From a virus: 27,419 nucleotides of DNA. Below, one piece after another: positions 1-7,398 of the stretch. Within the stretch, counting starts at the first letter, position 1; every line of letters begins with the position of its first letter. Position numbers and translations under genes: made by a program. Under the pieces are notes generated by a model. It had not been told where the DNA came from and ran no database searches. It saw only the letters and a list, made by a program, of their open reading frames with translations. Where the stretch lies: IMG/VR virus record IMGVR_UViG_3300022856_000027, positions 1 through 27,419 of that record; one strand, given 5' to 3'.

Positions 1-69
1 GTCATACCACGCCTTGAGGACGTTGGTTTCGATCTGTTCTTCCACCTTGTTAAGGCTTCTCTTGGCCAT
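1..69 (-). CDS. Partial gene, N-terminus only; function unknown
   Basis: Reading leftwards from the ATG at 69-67 gives 23 codons, MAKRSLNKVEEQIETNVLKA followed by WYD, and the frame is still open at the window edge. A GGAAGG ribosome site lies about 7 bases upstream of the ATG. The visible part is a charged, probably helical start with no recognisable domain. It lies on the same strand as, and downstream of, the 171-residue protein gene. A terminase small subunit or another packaging or regulatory protein is possible, but nothing visible supports a choice. Confidence 0.6.
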   Translation of the reverse strand, partial: MAKRSLNKVEEQIETNVLKAWYD

Positions 70-138
70 TTCGTATCCTTCCAATGTTAACCGCAATGCT
101 TACATTGTATGGTGCGGGTGTGCAAGCGGTTTGTCCGC
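70..138 (-). promoter_or_regulatory. Leader of the left-edge gene with small inverted and direct repeats
   Basis: This 69-base gap carries CAATG (94-98) facing CATTG (103-107) around a 4-base centre, with a further direct CAATG copy at 82-86, next to the ribosome site. A 6-bp hairpin (124-129 with 135-140) overlaps the stop codon of the upstream gene and has no U-tract. The repeats could be an operator or only a structured leader. I see no convincing -35/-10 pair. Confidence 0.3.
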
Positions 139-654
139 TTATTGCCTCGGTTGTAAAGGCATATCTGCACGCTGCGCCGCGTCGTAAAGCGCCATGATCG
201 TCGCGGGTGATCCCGATGCGCGCCCGTCGTGGTATATCCTGCTGCGATTAGGGGCTTTAGGGAAACGAAGTTTTTCTAAATGGGAAGTGTTACATCTCAC
301 CATCGAAATATACCCCATCAGGCCTAATGTTTTTGAAATGTAAGGCCCCGCCGGTATTTCACCCAAGAGGTTTCTCATGGCATTGACAGACACAAACCCG
401 CCCCTGAACCCTGAAACGCTGTCAGATATTGCGATTCTGATTGATGTTATCGTCTTGTCGTTTTCGGATGACCGTTTTCCAAACTGCACACGCATTGAAG
501 TTTCCACTTGGTGCGCCCACCACATCTTCGCGCCCGCCACGATGTGAGGGTTTGGAAGGAGGATGCCCCCATTATCAAGTTCAGTTTGAAGTTCATCCGG
601 GCTGATGCCGCCGAATAGTGCAGATACCTGTTTGATATTTAATAACTTTTTCAT
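139..654 (-). CDS. Putative DNA-binding protein carrying the primase-helicase C-terminal domain
   Basis: This 171-residue protein has two parts. Residues 1-60 (KKLLNIKQVSALFGG, then SPDEL and PNPHIVAG) look like a small winged-helix or excisionase-like DNA-binding fold; this is inference from pattern only. Residues about 75-164 closely match residues about 758-854 of the primase-helicase encoded at 1084-3690. Both have GFRGG, VS-NA, GPY, GY, RCNTS, FPKAPNR and IMALYDAAQR in the same order, with about half of the aligned residues identical by eye. The ATG follows an AAGGG ribosome site. The gene is more AT-rich than most of the window. It borders the AT-rich segment 655-1083, so a role in origin recognition or primase recruitment is plausible but unproven. 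Confidence 0.75.
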   Translation of the reverse strand: MKKLLNIKQVSALFGGISPDELQTELDNGGILLPNPHIVAGAKMWWAHQVETSMRVQFGKRSSENDKTITSIRIAISDSVSGFRGGFVSVNAMRNLLGEIPAGPYISKTLGLMGYISMVRCNTSHLEKLRFPKAPNRSRIYHDGRASGSPATIMALYDAAQRADMPLQPRQ

Positions 655-684
655 GTCTTAGACCCTTTCCTATGTTTAACCCAT

Positions 685-715
685 ACTCAATCCTAACGGG
701 TTGTTTGGGTTGAGT
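685..715. repeat. Imperfect inverted repeat (13-bp arms, 5-base loop)
   Basis: The arms 685-697 (ACTCAATCCTAAC) and 703-715 (GTTTGGGTTGAGT) pair at 11 of 13 positions around a GGGTT loop. It lies in the untranslated leader of the gene at 139-654, or within the candidate origin. It could be an operator, an attenuator or an origin hairpin. Confidence 0.35.
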
Positions 716-1044
716 CTAGCAAAAAAGTGCTGCCCGGATAACTGACATATCTAAAAACCCCGATCACACCTCATAAACCATTGATAAACTTAAACCTTTT
801 TCAGTATTATCCGTTTTCTGCCCGGACCGTGACGCTTCCAAACCTGTGGCTATAGCGGGAAAGAGTCATCGTCTATAATTTACAGTATTTATAAAACCTT
901 ACATTTCTTGCACGTAATGAAACACTTCAATATACCGTCACAGTTTGGGTACAACAGAATATATGTATATAAACCAAACACTTAACAGGTGTAACGCTTG
1001 AATTTTCATCCGGGCACAAGCCCAGACTATCCGGGCAGAGCCAT

Positions 1045-1078
1045 AAAAAAGCCCCGCCACAATTTAATGAGGCGGGGC
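1045..1078 (-). terminator. Rho-independent terminator of the primase-helicase gene
   Basis: Just after the primase stop codon, on the minus strand, lies a perfect 8-bp stem (GCCCCGCC at 1051-1058 with GGCGGGGC at 1071-1078) with a 12-base AT-rich loop, followed by six T residues (complement of 1045-1050). This isolates primase transcription from the candidate origin. Confidence 0.9.
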
Positions 1079-1083
1079 GTTAT

Positions 1084-3690
1084 TTATAGACCTGGCATTT
1101 TAATTACTGTTGACCGCACCGGCCCGCCGTCACCCAGTCGTTGCGCTGCGTCATACAGCGCCATGATGCTTGCGGGGTCGGTGCCCGTATGGTCTGCGAT
1201 ATGATATAGGCGGCATCTGTTCGGTGCTTTGGGGAAGGTATTAAGCTCTGAACGCGACGTGTTGCACCGCGTAGTGTGCCTGTAGCCTATCTGTTCAAGC
1301 TGCCGTGCCAGATACGGGCCGCCTGGCACTTTGAGGTCTTCAGACTCCAGCAGGTCACGAACCGCATTGAGCGACACCCACCCGCCCCTGAAGCCTACAG
1401 CCCCTTCCGTCACAGCCGACCGGATCAGCCCCGCCGCCGCCCCGTCACCCGCGTGCATCGCCTCAGCGGTGCTGGACGTCACAGGCGCGCGGGACGGCGC
1501 CACATCAAGCGCCAGGTGGCCCAGATAGCCCCGCACCGCCTCGGCCCCACCTGCACCCCACCAGTCGTAGTAGGATCCCCACCAGTCGCCCGTGCCGCCT
1601 GTCCACCATTCAGGATAGAACGCCCGCGCGGCTTCGTCCTCGGTTTGTAGGGCTGAGATGAAATGTGCGTAGCGGCGTTCGCCCGGCGTGGCCAGCATGC
1701 AATGCAGGTGGTTCGTGGTGAAGATCCAGTTGGTGAAATTCTGCGCGTCGTAGGAGCCTTTCCCTTTGCCGTGAATGTGCGCGGCATCGTCGGTGATCCA
1801 CGGCTTGATCTTTTCGGCCAGCACCGACAATTCGCGCTTGCTGTGGTCGCCTATCTCGTTCACCACGATCAGCGTCTTGCGGTCCATATAGCCATTGAAG
1901 TCTGTGGCTATCACGTCAGGTGATGGGTGCGCCACATTCTTGCGCCCGTGACAATACGCGACGGCTTGGGAAATTGTTCCCTTACCGCACCCAGGCGTGC
2001 CTTGCATCACCGGCGACCAGCGCAACATGACGCCGGGCCGCTGCACCAGATGCGCCAGAATTTGCAACAGCGTGTGCTGGTCGGCAGCGTCCGGGAAGTT
2101 TGACCGGATGACGTGCAGGAACGGATCAACCGCATCAGGCCCCACAGGCGCTGCGGGCGCGGTATGCCCTGGCTCGTAGACGTTCCGGATCTTGCGCCCC
2201 TTGTCGTCATAAAGATCAACGCCTGCCAGCGGGTCATAGCCTGTCGCGTGGTAACTGAGCGTGTCAGGATGCTCCCACCAGTAATCCGCCGCCAGCTTGG
2301 CCCGCGCGTTGCCTGATGACGGGTCCATAATCATGATCGGCGGCAGTTGCGCCATGGCGTCTCTGAATTGTGTGCGGGCCTGAGGCTGCATCCCACCCCT
2401 CGCATCCACCGCCACGGCCTGCCCGGCTTCATTTCGGACAATGAAATAATAATTCAACTCCGCGTATTCCGGCGTCTGTAACGCAATGGCACCCTTGGCC
2501 GCCAGAAAAGCCGTGACAGCACGCTTCACCGCCGCCTGCATTTTTACTTTGATGCCGTGCGGCTTGCATTCCTCGAGCACTGTGTCTCGATCAACCGGCG
2601 ACAGCCGCGCCACCTCGTCGGCCAGCAACTCCGCGGCTGTAAGGGGATTTGATTGTATCTTGGCACATATCAGATCGACCACGCTTGCCGCGCGCGGCGC
2701 ACTGGGCATCCCCTGCCCCGGCGCGGTCGGCATCATACCGGCCGGAACGTGAGACGGGCCGGGCATATTCATCAGGCGGTGTCGCGCTCCAATGCCCGCC
2801 ACGTTCGCCCCGGCCCGCTTGGCGTGGTAGCCTATTGTTCCCATTCCCGATCCACCATTTTTTCCGGGCGTGAAAGACGCAAACCGCTTGCTCAACTCTT
2901 TGGGGTCGTAATGCCTGCTACGGCTCGACCACGCATCTGCAACTTGTAACCCTTCGTCACTGCCCCCTGACACGTCTACGATGGCCGCAATGATGGTGTG
3001 CCAGTGCTTGTCACCCCCTTTATGATCCGATTCCAGATCAGGGCTGATATACGTGAGCAATTCCTCCATCTCGGCCAGACTGGACGGCGTGTCCCGGCGC
3101 GGCGCTGGCATCACAGGCGCTTCGACCGTCAGGCGCTTATAAAAATCACCTGCCCCGTCGGTTGATGTGTGAACCACACGGGACATATGCGTCGCGCTTC
3201 CTGGCTTCAGGTGCCAGAACCCCGGCAAGCGCATCACGCGCGGCAAGTCTTTGACGGCTGGATCACCGTCGAATTTCTTGATCAGCGCGTCCTGCAGCGG
3301 TGTGAATTGTTCAAGCGTCACGTCATTGACAAGCCAATATGCGTGCCATTTGCCGGGCGAACTTTCGACTTCGATGTGCGGGGTTTCCCATTCCCGGACA
3401 GGCTCAATCGGTGCGCCGTCAAGATCCAGCCAAAGCGCACGAACCCGTGTGATATTCTCAGCTTTGCGGCCCGTGCCGTCCGTTGCATTGATGGTGATAA
3501 ACACACCAGCGCCACGGCTTTGCAGATCGGTCAGACTGTCGGCATGATCCGCAAGCGTGCCGTGAAACACCCGCGCCAGTCGGTTATCTTTCCGGGCCGA
3601 GTCGTCGTCAAACGTCTGGAATGTGAATGATGTTGCATCAGGATCAAGTAACCGCAGGAATGATTCGGCCTGCGCCAGATCGGGCGTCAC
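1084..3690 (-). CDS. PrimPol-type primase fused to SF3 helicase (DUF5906-like)
   Basis: This 868-residue replication protein should synthesise primers and unwind DNA. The N-terminal RepB/AEP primase-like part shows LDLD (D89, D91), KWH (114-116) and RVMRLPGFWHLK (151-162). A PriCT-like helical region follows at about 205-290, then a P/G/M-rich linker (about 309-335). The SF3/DUF5906 helicase has Walker A GTPGCGKGT (564-572), Walker B LIVVNE (607-612), TTNH (658-661) and an arginine pair at 672-673. Residues 695-713 are unusually rich in Trp. The C-terminal domain, about 758-854, is repeated in the protein at 139-654. Translation starts at a GTG (3690) after GGTGAG, overlapping the stop of a 20-codon ORF. 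It has its own terminator. Confidence 0.9.
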   Translation of the reverse strand: MTPDLAQAESFLRLLDPDATSFTFQTFDDDSARKDNRLARVFHGTLADHADSLTDLQSRGAGVFITINATDGTGRKAENITRVRALWLDLDGAPIEPVREWETPHIEVESSPGKWHAYWLVNDVTLEQFTPLQDALIKKFDGDPAVKDLPRVMRLPGFWHLKPGSATHMSRVVHTSTDGAGDFYKRLTVEAPVMPAPRRDTPSSLAEMEELLTYISPDLESDHKGGDKHWHTIIAAIVDVSGGSDEGLQVADAWSSRSRHYDPKELSKRFASFTPGKNGGSGMGTIGYHAKRAGANVAGIGARHRLMNMPGPSHVPAGMMPTAPGQGMPSAPRAASVVDLICAKIQSNPLTAAELLADEVARLSPVDRDTVLEECKPHGIKVKMQAAVKRAVTAFLAAKGAIALQTPEYAELNYYFIVRNEAGQAVAVDARGGMQPQARTQFRDAMAQLPPIMIMDPSSGNARAKLAADYWWEHPDTLSYHATGYDPLAGVDLYDDKGRKIRNVYEPGHTAPAAPVGPDAVDPFLHVIRSNFPDAADQHTLLQILAHLVQRPGVMLRWSPVMQGTPGCGKGTISQAVAYCHGRKNVAHPSPDVIATDFNGYMDRKTLIVVNEIGDHSKRELSVLAEKIKPWITDDAAHIHGKGKGSYDAQNFTNWIFTTNHLHCMLATPGERRYAHFISALQTEDEAARAFYPEWWTGGTGDWWGSYYDWWGAGGAEAVRGYLGHLALDVAPSRAPVTSSTAEAMHAGDGAAAGLIRSAVTEGAVGFRGGWVSLNAVRDLLESEDLKVPGGPYLARQLEQIGYRHTTRCNTSRSELNTFPKAPNRCRLYHIADHTGTDPASIMALYDAAQRLGDGGPVRSTVIKMPGL

Positions 3691-3749
3691 GGCGTCTCAC
3701 CATGCTCAAAGCGGGCGGATCGTGTCTCGATTGCTTTGAAATTGGTCAT
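3687..3749 (-). CDS. 20-residue ORF translationally coupled to the primase gene
   Basis: The ATG at 3749 follows an AAGGG ribosome site, and the ORF encodes MTNFKAIETRSARFEHGETP. Its TGA overlaps the GTG start of the primase gene in a GTGA arrangement, so it could work as a coupling leader peptide. The start resembles phage proteins that begin K-A-I-E-T followed by a RFRSRLEARWAV-like stretch, so it may be the stump of a deleted gene; this comparison is from memory. It could also be chance. Confidence 0.35.
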   Translation of the reverse strand: MTNFKAIETRSARFEHGETP

Positions 3750-3854
3750 GGAAAGCCCTTGTTCGGGCCAAGCCTTGCGCTGGAACGCGCGTCATGGTAT
3801 CTAAGGCTCAGCGTTGTGACAGATGCACCCTACCGCCTTGCACCTCGCATGGCA

Positions 3855-3882
3855 AGCCCCGTCCCTTAAACCGGACGGGGCT
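3855..3882. terminator. Strong hairpin at the end of the helicase-methyltransferase operon
   Basis: A perfect 10-bp stem, AGCCCCGTCC (3855-3864) with GGACGGGGCT (3873-3882) and an 8-base loop, begins right after the stop codon of the TetR-like gene. On the plus strand it is followed by TTACTTAT; on the minus strand the T-tract is weak. Position and stem strength suggest termination of the minus-strand operon. Confidence 0.65.
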
Positions 3883-4095
3883 TTACTTATCCAGCAGCGC
3901 CCGCACAGCCGCCCGCAGATCAGGCATCAGGAAATAATGCTTCACCGTCTCGGGGCTTGTTGGCGGCACGCATTTGTTGGCCACGTCTTGGCGGGACCAT
4001 GAGTCCAGACACCCGTCGGCCTCACGCGTCAGGGCGATGGCGGCCCGGAGGATCACCTCGCGCCGACCTTCCGGCGACATTCTTACTCGTTTCAT
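3883..4095 (-). CDS. Short TetR-like HTH protein
   Basis: This 70-residue protein looks like just the DNA-binding part of a TetR regulator. It has a basic N-terminus, a first helix (REVILRAAIALTREADG), then SRQDVANKCVPPTSPETVKH and YF at about 34-55, which fits the TetR helix-turn-helix and its following Y-F motif. No ligand-binding domain follows. The ATG sits behind AAGGAG and overlaps the stop of the zinc-ribbon-like gene (ATGA). It is the last gene of the minus-strand early operon and could regulate phage or host transcription; targets are unknown. Confidence 0.7.
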   Translation of the reverse strand: MKRVRMSPEGRREVILRAAIALTREADGCLDSWSRQDVANKCVPPTSPETVKHYFLMPDLRAAVRALLDK

Positions 4096-4274
4096 CTGTC
4101 AAACTCCTTCGGGTTACGACGGCATTCCCAGCAAGGGCCACCTGTTTCGTGTGGGTACCCGCAATTGCACCATTTTCCGCTTGGTAAACGATGAATTGCG
4201 GCCTGTTCAGCCCGATATGCTCCATCGTTTTCAGGGCACCAAGCGCCTGACCCTTTATTGTCTCTGCTCCACAT
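4092..4274 (-). CDS. Small cysteine-rich, zinc-ribbon-like protein
   Basis: This 60-residue protein ends with a cluster of cysteines (C36, C38, C48, C51: KWCNCGYPHETGGPCWECRR), spaced as in a small zinc-binding knuckle. Function is unknown. The start is chosen because AAGGAG lies 8 bases upstream of the ATG and the same leader (AAGGAGTNTGACAGATG) precedes the next gene. It begins 21 bases after the methyltransferase gene and its stop overlaps the TetR-like start. A competing longer frame (4022-4372) overlaps both neighbours and is less likely. Confidence 0.65.
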   Translation of the reverse strand: MWSRDNKGSGAWCPENDGAYRAEQAAIHRLPSGKWCNCGYPHETGGPCWECRRNPKEFDR

Positions 4275-4295
4275 CTGTCAGACTCCTTTGCATTA

Positions 4296-5330
4296 CTATT
4301 GCCAGTTATTGACCGTCTTGTCAAACGCCTTGATAAACAGCGCGGCGGCTTGCGGCACGATTGCATTACCATACCCGCGCAGCCGCATCACGCGGCGGGC
4401 TTCTTTGGTGCTTTGCGCAAGCGGGCTGGAAGCTGGCACGAAATCGCCGCGTGGCACCACGCATCCGGGAAGCCCATCAGCCAGCCGCTGAAAGCTGGAT
4501 TTAACTGGCCGCCACTTTCCATCGCGGCAGAACAGCCAGTCAACATCGTCCCATCCGCCGTGATCCGTGCCGCTTGGGGATTGGCTGACAGCCACGCCAC
4601 TCTGCCCAACAGCGCGTTCAACGGGACGTTGGTGCATTCCCTGCCGTCCTTGTGGTCCCTGGTCGTCGGCGTCGGCCAGCCGCTCAGATTGTAGCGTATC
4701 TGATCCTCCAGATTCCGAATGTCGTTTGTCTTCCACCTGTTCCCCCCAGCATCGCCCCGAGCCCTCGGAGTCATCCAGCCGGACGGCACCAAAGAATGTT
4801 CGTTGTCGGATGTGCGGCGCGCCGACGCCCGCAGCCGGTATATCTGACGCCCCAACGGCGTAACGTGCGGCTTCCAAACGGTGGAATAGATCGTCGAGCC
4901 AGGTCCATTCAGGTTCGCCTCCAACGCGCTTTGCAGACTTTCCGAACACAGCCGCGCTTGCGACCTGTTCGCCAAACAGCACAGGGGGGCGGCAAGCCCT
5001 GACCAGACTGATAAAATGGGGGGCAAGGTGTCGCGCATCGTCTTTTCCTTCCAATTTTCCGGCCGCGCTGAACGGCTGACAAGGCGGCGACCCGGTCCAG
5101 ACCGGGCGCGTTGAGGGCCATCCCGCCAGCTTGAGCGCATAGGCCCACCCGGCAATCCCGCAAAAGAAATGGCATTGCGTGAAGCCTTCCAGATCAGCTG
5201 GCTGCACATCAAGGATCGACCGGGAGTCGACCACGCCGTAGGGGATCAGCCCGTCAAACATCAACTGCCGGATCCACGCGCAGACCTGAGGGTCATTATC
5301 GTTGTAGTAAATGCTGGGCCGGGGCATCAT
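4296..5330 (-). CDS. DNA (cytosine-5) methyltransferase, orphan
   Basis: This 344-residue enzyme should transfer a methyl group from AdoMet to cytosine C5. It shows motif I FFCGIAG (55-61), the motif IV catalytic loop GSPPCQPFS with C84, motif VI EQV (121-123, where ENV is usual), motif VIII RQR (175-177) and the motif X-like GNAIVPQ (321-327). The target-recognition segment lies between motifs VIII and X and its specificity cannot be read by eye. No partner endonuclease is visible, so protection from host restriction or self-marking is the likely role. Its ATG overlaps the stop of the HD gene (ATGA). Confidence 0.9.
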   Translation of the reverse strand: MMPRPSIYYNDNDPQVCAWIRQLMFDGLIPYGVVDSRSILDVQPADLEGFTQCHFFCGIAGWAYALKLAGWPSTRPVWTGSPPCQPFSAAGKLEGKDDARHLAPHFISLVRACRPPVLFGEQVASAAVFGKSAKRVGGEPEWTWLDDLFHRLEAARYAVGASDIPAAGVGAPHIRQRTFFGAVRLDDSEGSGRCWGEQVEDKRHSESGGSDTLQSERLADADDQGPQGRQGMHQRPVERAVGQSGVAVSQSPSGTDHGGWDDVDWLFCRDGKWRPVKSSFQRLADGLPGCVVPRGDFVPASSPLAQSTKEARRVMRLRGYGNAIVPQAAALFIKAFDKTVNNWQ

Positions 5331-5773
5331 AGCGTCACCACCACGCCCAGTGCCTCAGCCCGCACAAACAACCATCGACGACACTCGGGCCAGCCGTCAC
5401 CGTTCAGCGTATGCGGCGCGTGATGCCTGGCCCACATATAGGCGTCAAGCCGGTCTGCAAACTTGAGACGCTCATATTCGTCCGGCGTCAACTCGGGCAG
5501 CCCCGGCCAGATACGATCCAGCGCGGCCCGCTCTTGCTCGTGGATGACCGTTGCACCCTTTGCCTGTGCTGGCACATCCCCTACCACGGATTCCCCGTCG
5601 TCATGCACCAGCGCCCATTGCAGCAATGCATTGGATGCATCGGGCCACAGCTTAAGGATGATGCGCGCCACCCGCCCGCCGTGTCCCGCCAGCGTGTCAA
5701 CGGTCTGCGCCAGATCGGGGTTGGTGTGCCAGCGCCGGACAAAGCTGGCCCTGAATTGTGCCTCTAGGGTCAT
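5327..5773 (-). CDS. HD-domain phosphohydrolase, 5'-deoxynucleotidase (YfbR)-like
   Basis: This 148-residue protein carries the HD signature: H31 in GHGGRVARI, H57-D58 in ALVHDDGESVVGDVP with E61 and D66, and D107 in KFADRLDAY. The HDxxE...GDxP spacing resembles YfbR-type 5'-deoxynucleotidases, which dephosphorylate dNMPs. A phage could use this for nucleotide salvage or to protect a modified nucleotide pool. It sits between the helicase and methyltransferase genes, with 4-base overlaps on both sides, so all three are probably translated together. The substrate is inferred. Confidence 0.75.
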   Translation of the reverse strand: MTLEAQFRASFVRRWHTNPDLAQTVDTLAGHGGRVARIILKLWPDASNALLQWALVHDDGESVVGDVPAQAKGATVIHEQERAALDRIWPGLPELTPDEYERLKFADRLDAYMWARHHAPHTLNGDGWPECRRWLFVRAEALGVVVTL

Positions 5774-7398
5774 GTGCGTGTCGCCTCCATAATAGTGTCC
5801 CTCAATTCCAGCGCCGCTCGCTCGGACAGCCCCTGTGCGCTCATCACATCAAGCCCAAACCTGAAAAGGAACCGGCTTTGCATAGCCTCATCCGAGTCAC
5901 CCGCAGCCAGCCGCATCCCGCCCCATCGCCGCATGGCGTCGGACAGGGACGACTGTGCCGCCTGGTTCCGCCTGTGCCGGGCGCGGATCCCCGCGGCCAC
6001 AATCTCAGACGCGCCGTAAGGTATGGCAGGCTCGGCGGCTTGTATCTTGGCCGCCCCGGCCCTCAACGTTGCCAGCAGTTCCAGCGACATTTCGGACAGC
6101 ACCCCGTCTACCTGATCCGGTGACGACCGCCCGGCAGGGACGTGATCGGCGCCGCAATAAGGGCACGCAAACACGACGGCCTCATATGTCAGCAGGCATT
6201 CCGGGCAGACCCTGACCGGCACCGCGTCGGGATTGCCATTGGCCTTGCGCGTCTCGTCTTGCCAGAGCGTCCAGGTGCGCGGCGTATCGGGCAGGCCGTG
6301 CTTGGCCGCCATGCGGACCACGTTGCCCACGTGGTCGATGACGATACCGTGGGTCTTGCCCGGAGCGGGTGTCAGGCATCGTGCAAACTGCTGGCAAAAC
6401 AATCCGAAGCTGGCAGTCGGGCGGGCCATGATCACAACATCACAAGACGGCACATCGACCCCCTCGGCGAAAAGATTGACGTTGGTAAGGACTTGCAACT
6501 CGCCTGCTGCAAACTGATCGAATTGCGACTGGCGCAGGCTGTCATTGCTGGTGGCGTCCAGTGATGCGGCACGGATGCCCTCCGCCACAAACCGATCTGC
6601 AATGTCCCGCGCGTCCTGCACATCGACGGCAAAGACGATGGCTTGCCTGCCCGGAACGTGGCGCTGGTATGTCTCAACCACATCGCCGATTATTTCCGAC
6701 TTGCGGGCGGCCTTGGTGGACGCGGGTGTGAAATCGCCAGTCGATCCGATCCGCAACAGCGCCTCGTCAATCCCGGTCTGTGACGCGATGACCCGATATT
6801 CGCAGACCATACCGATGTCGATCAGATCGCGCATGCCCGGCCCTTGCACCATCGCGTGAAAAACCCCGTGCTGATCGGCGTGCAATGACTTCTTGTCGGC
6901 CCTGATTGGCGTGGCCGTAACCCCCAGCCCCTTGGCGTTAGGGAACAGTGCAACGGCTTTGCCCCACTTGTTTTCCTGCAACAGATGCGCCGCCTCGTCG
7001 GTGGTCCAGCGCCGGATCGAGTTGCACCACGCATCGCCAGGCTTGAACCGGCGGATAAGGGTATCAACACCGGCCACGCTGACTGAGGCGCGCGGATCGT
7101 AGAAGTTCCGGCCCGTTGTTTTGACGTGCTGCGATATGCAGTAATTTATGACCGGCTGAGGCGCGATGATGTTGTGGTAAATGCCGGTCAGCGCATAGGT
7201 GCGGCTGATCTGTCCGACCAGTTCCTGCCGATGGACAATGGTGCAAGACCGCTCCCCATCGGCGTTCAGCGCGGCAAATGTCACGGTCTTACCGCTGCGT
7301 GTCGGCATCACGGCCAGCACGTTTTGCGCCCCGTTATCCCACTTGGCGCGGATGTCGTCGATCAGTTGCGTCTGGTATGGTCTGAGTGTGATTGTCAT
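5770..7398 (-). CDS. SF2 DEAD/DEAH-type helicase with zinc ribbon
   Basis: This 542-residue DNA-dependent ATPase/helicase resembles type III Res-subunit and phage helicases. It has Walker A MPTRSGKT (31-38), a DEAAH motif II (134-138), motif III TATP (161-164), motif V TNVNLFAEGVDVP (305-317) and motif VI with Q336/R340. A zinc ribbon follows (C398, C401, C412, C415), then a helical C-terminal region of unknown role. It is the first gene of the left early operon. No good Shine-Dalgarno precedes the ATG at 7398, and a candidate promoter lies so close that a leaderless transcript is possible. Confidence 0.9.
   Translation of the reverse strand: MTITLRPYQTQLIDDIRAKWDNGAQNVLAVMPTRSGKTVTFAALNADGERSCTIVHRQELVGQISRTYALTGIYHNIIAPQPVINYCISQHVKTTGRNFYDPRASVSVAGVDTLIRRFKPGDAWCNSIRRWTTDEAAHLLQENKWGKAVALFPNAKGLGVTATPIRADKKSLHADQHGVFHAMVQGPGMRDLIDIGMVCEYRVIASQTGIDEALLRIGSTGDFTPASTKAARKSEIIGDVVETYQRHVPGRQAIVFAVDVQDARDIADRFVAEGIRAASLDATSNDSLRQSQFDQFAAGELQVLTNVNLFAEGVDVPSCDVVIMARPTASFGLFCQQFARCLTPAPGKTHGIVIDHVGNVVRMAAKHGLPDTPRTWTLWQDETRKANGNPDAVPVRVCPECLLTYEAVVFACPYCGADHVPAGRSSPDQVDGVLSEMSLELLATLRAGAAKIQAAEPAIPYGASEIVAAGIRARHRRNQAAQSSLSDAMRRWGGMRLAAGDSDEAMQSRFLFRFGLDVMSAQGLSERAALELRDTIMEATRT

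Larger units (their letters stand above)
655..1083. other. AT-rich intergenic segment, candidate replication origin
   Basis: The 429-base gap holds no convincing gene. It contains four copies of the core TGCCCGGA: CTGCCCGGATA at 730-740, CTGCCCGGA at 818-826, the complement of TGCCCGGAT at 1008-1016, and the exact complement of CTGCCCGGATA at 1028-1038. An almost pure A/T tract at 958-973 could be an unwinding element. An imperfect 13-bp hairpin lies at 685-715. A direct GTTTGGGT repeat occurs near 703 and 943. No DnaA box was seen. Both neighbours encode proteins sharing the primase C-terminal domain. Origin function is inferred from repeats, composition and context. Confidence 0.5.

Noticed and set aside
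655-1083. tRNA or small RNA gene in the large gap
   Set aside because: No cloverleaf, no GGTTCRA-type arm and no clear promoter-terminator pair could be found; repeats and AT composition fit an origin better.
998-1204. 68-codon plus-strand ORF at the edge of the candidate origin
   Set aside because: It crosses the primase terminator hairpin and the primase 3' end, with a composition typical of a shadow frame.
4022-4372. 116-codon minus-strand ORF
   Set aside because: It overlaps the methyltransferase, zinc-ribbon-like and TetR-like genes and lacks a ribosome site; the shorter frames are coupled and motif-bearing.
4388-5212. 274-codon minus-strand ORF inside the methyltransferase gene
   Set aside because: Alternative frame of the same strand; the other frame has all methyltransferase motifs.
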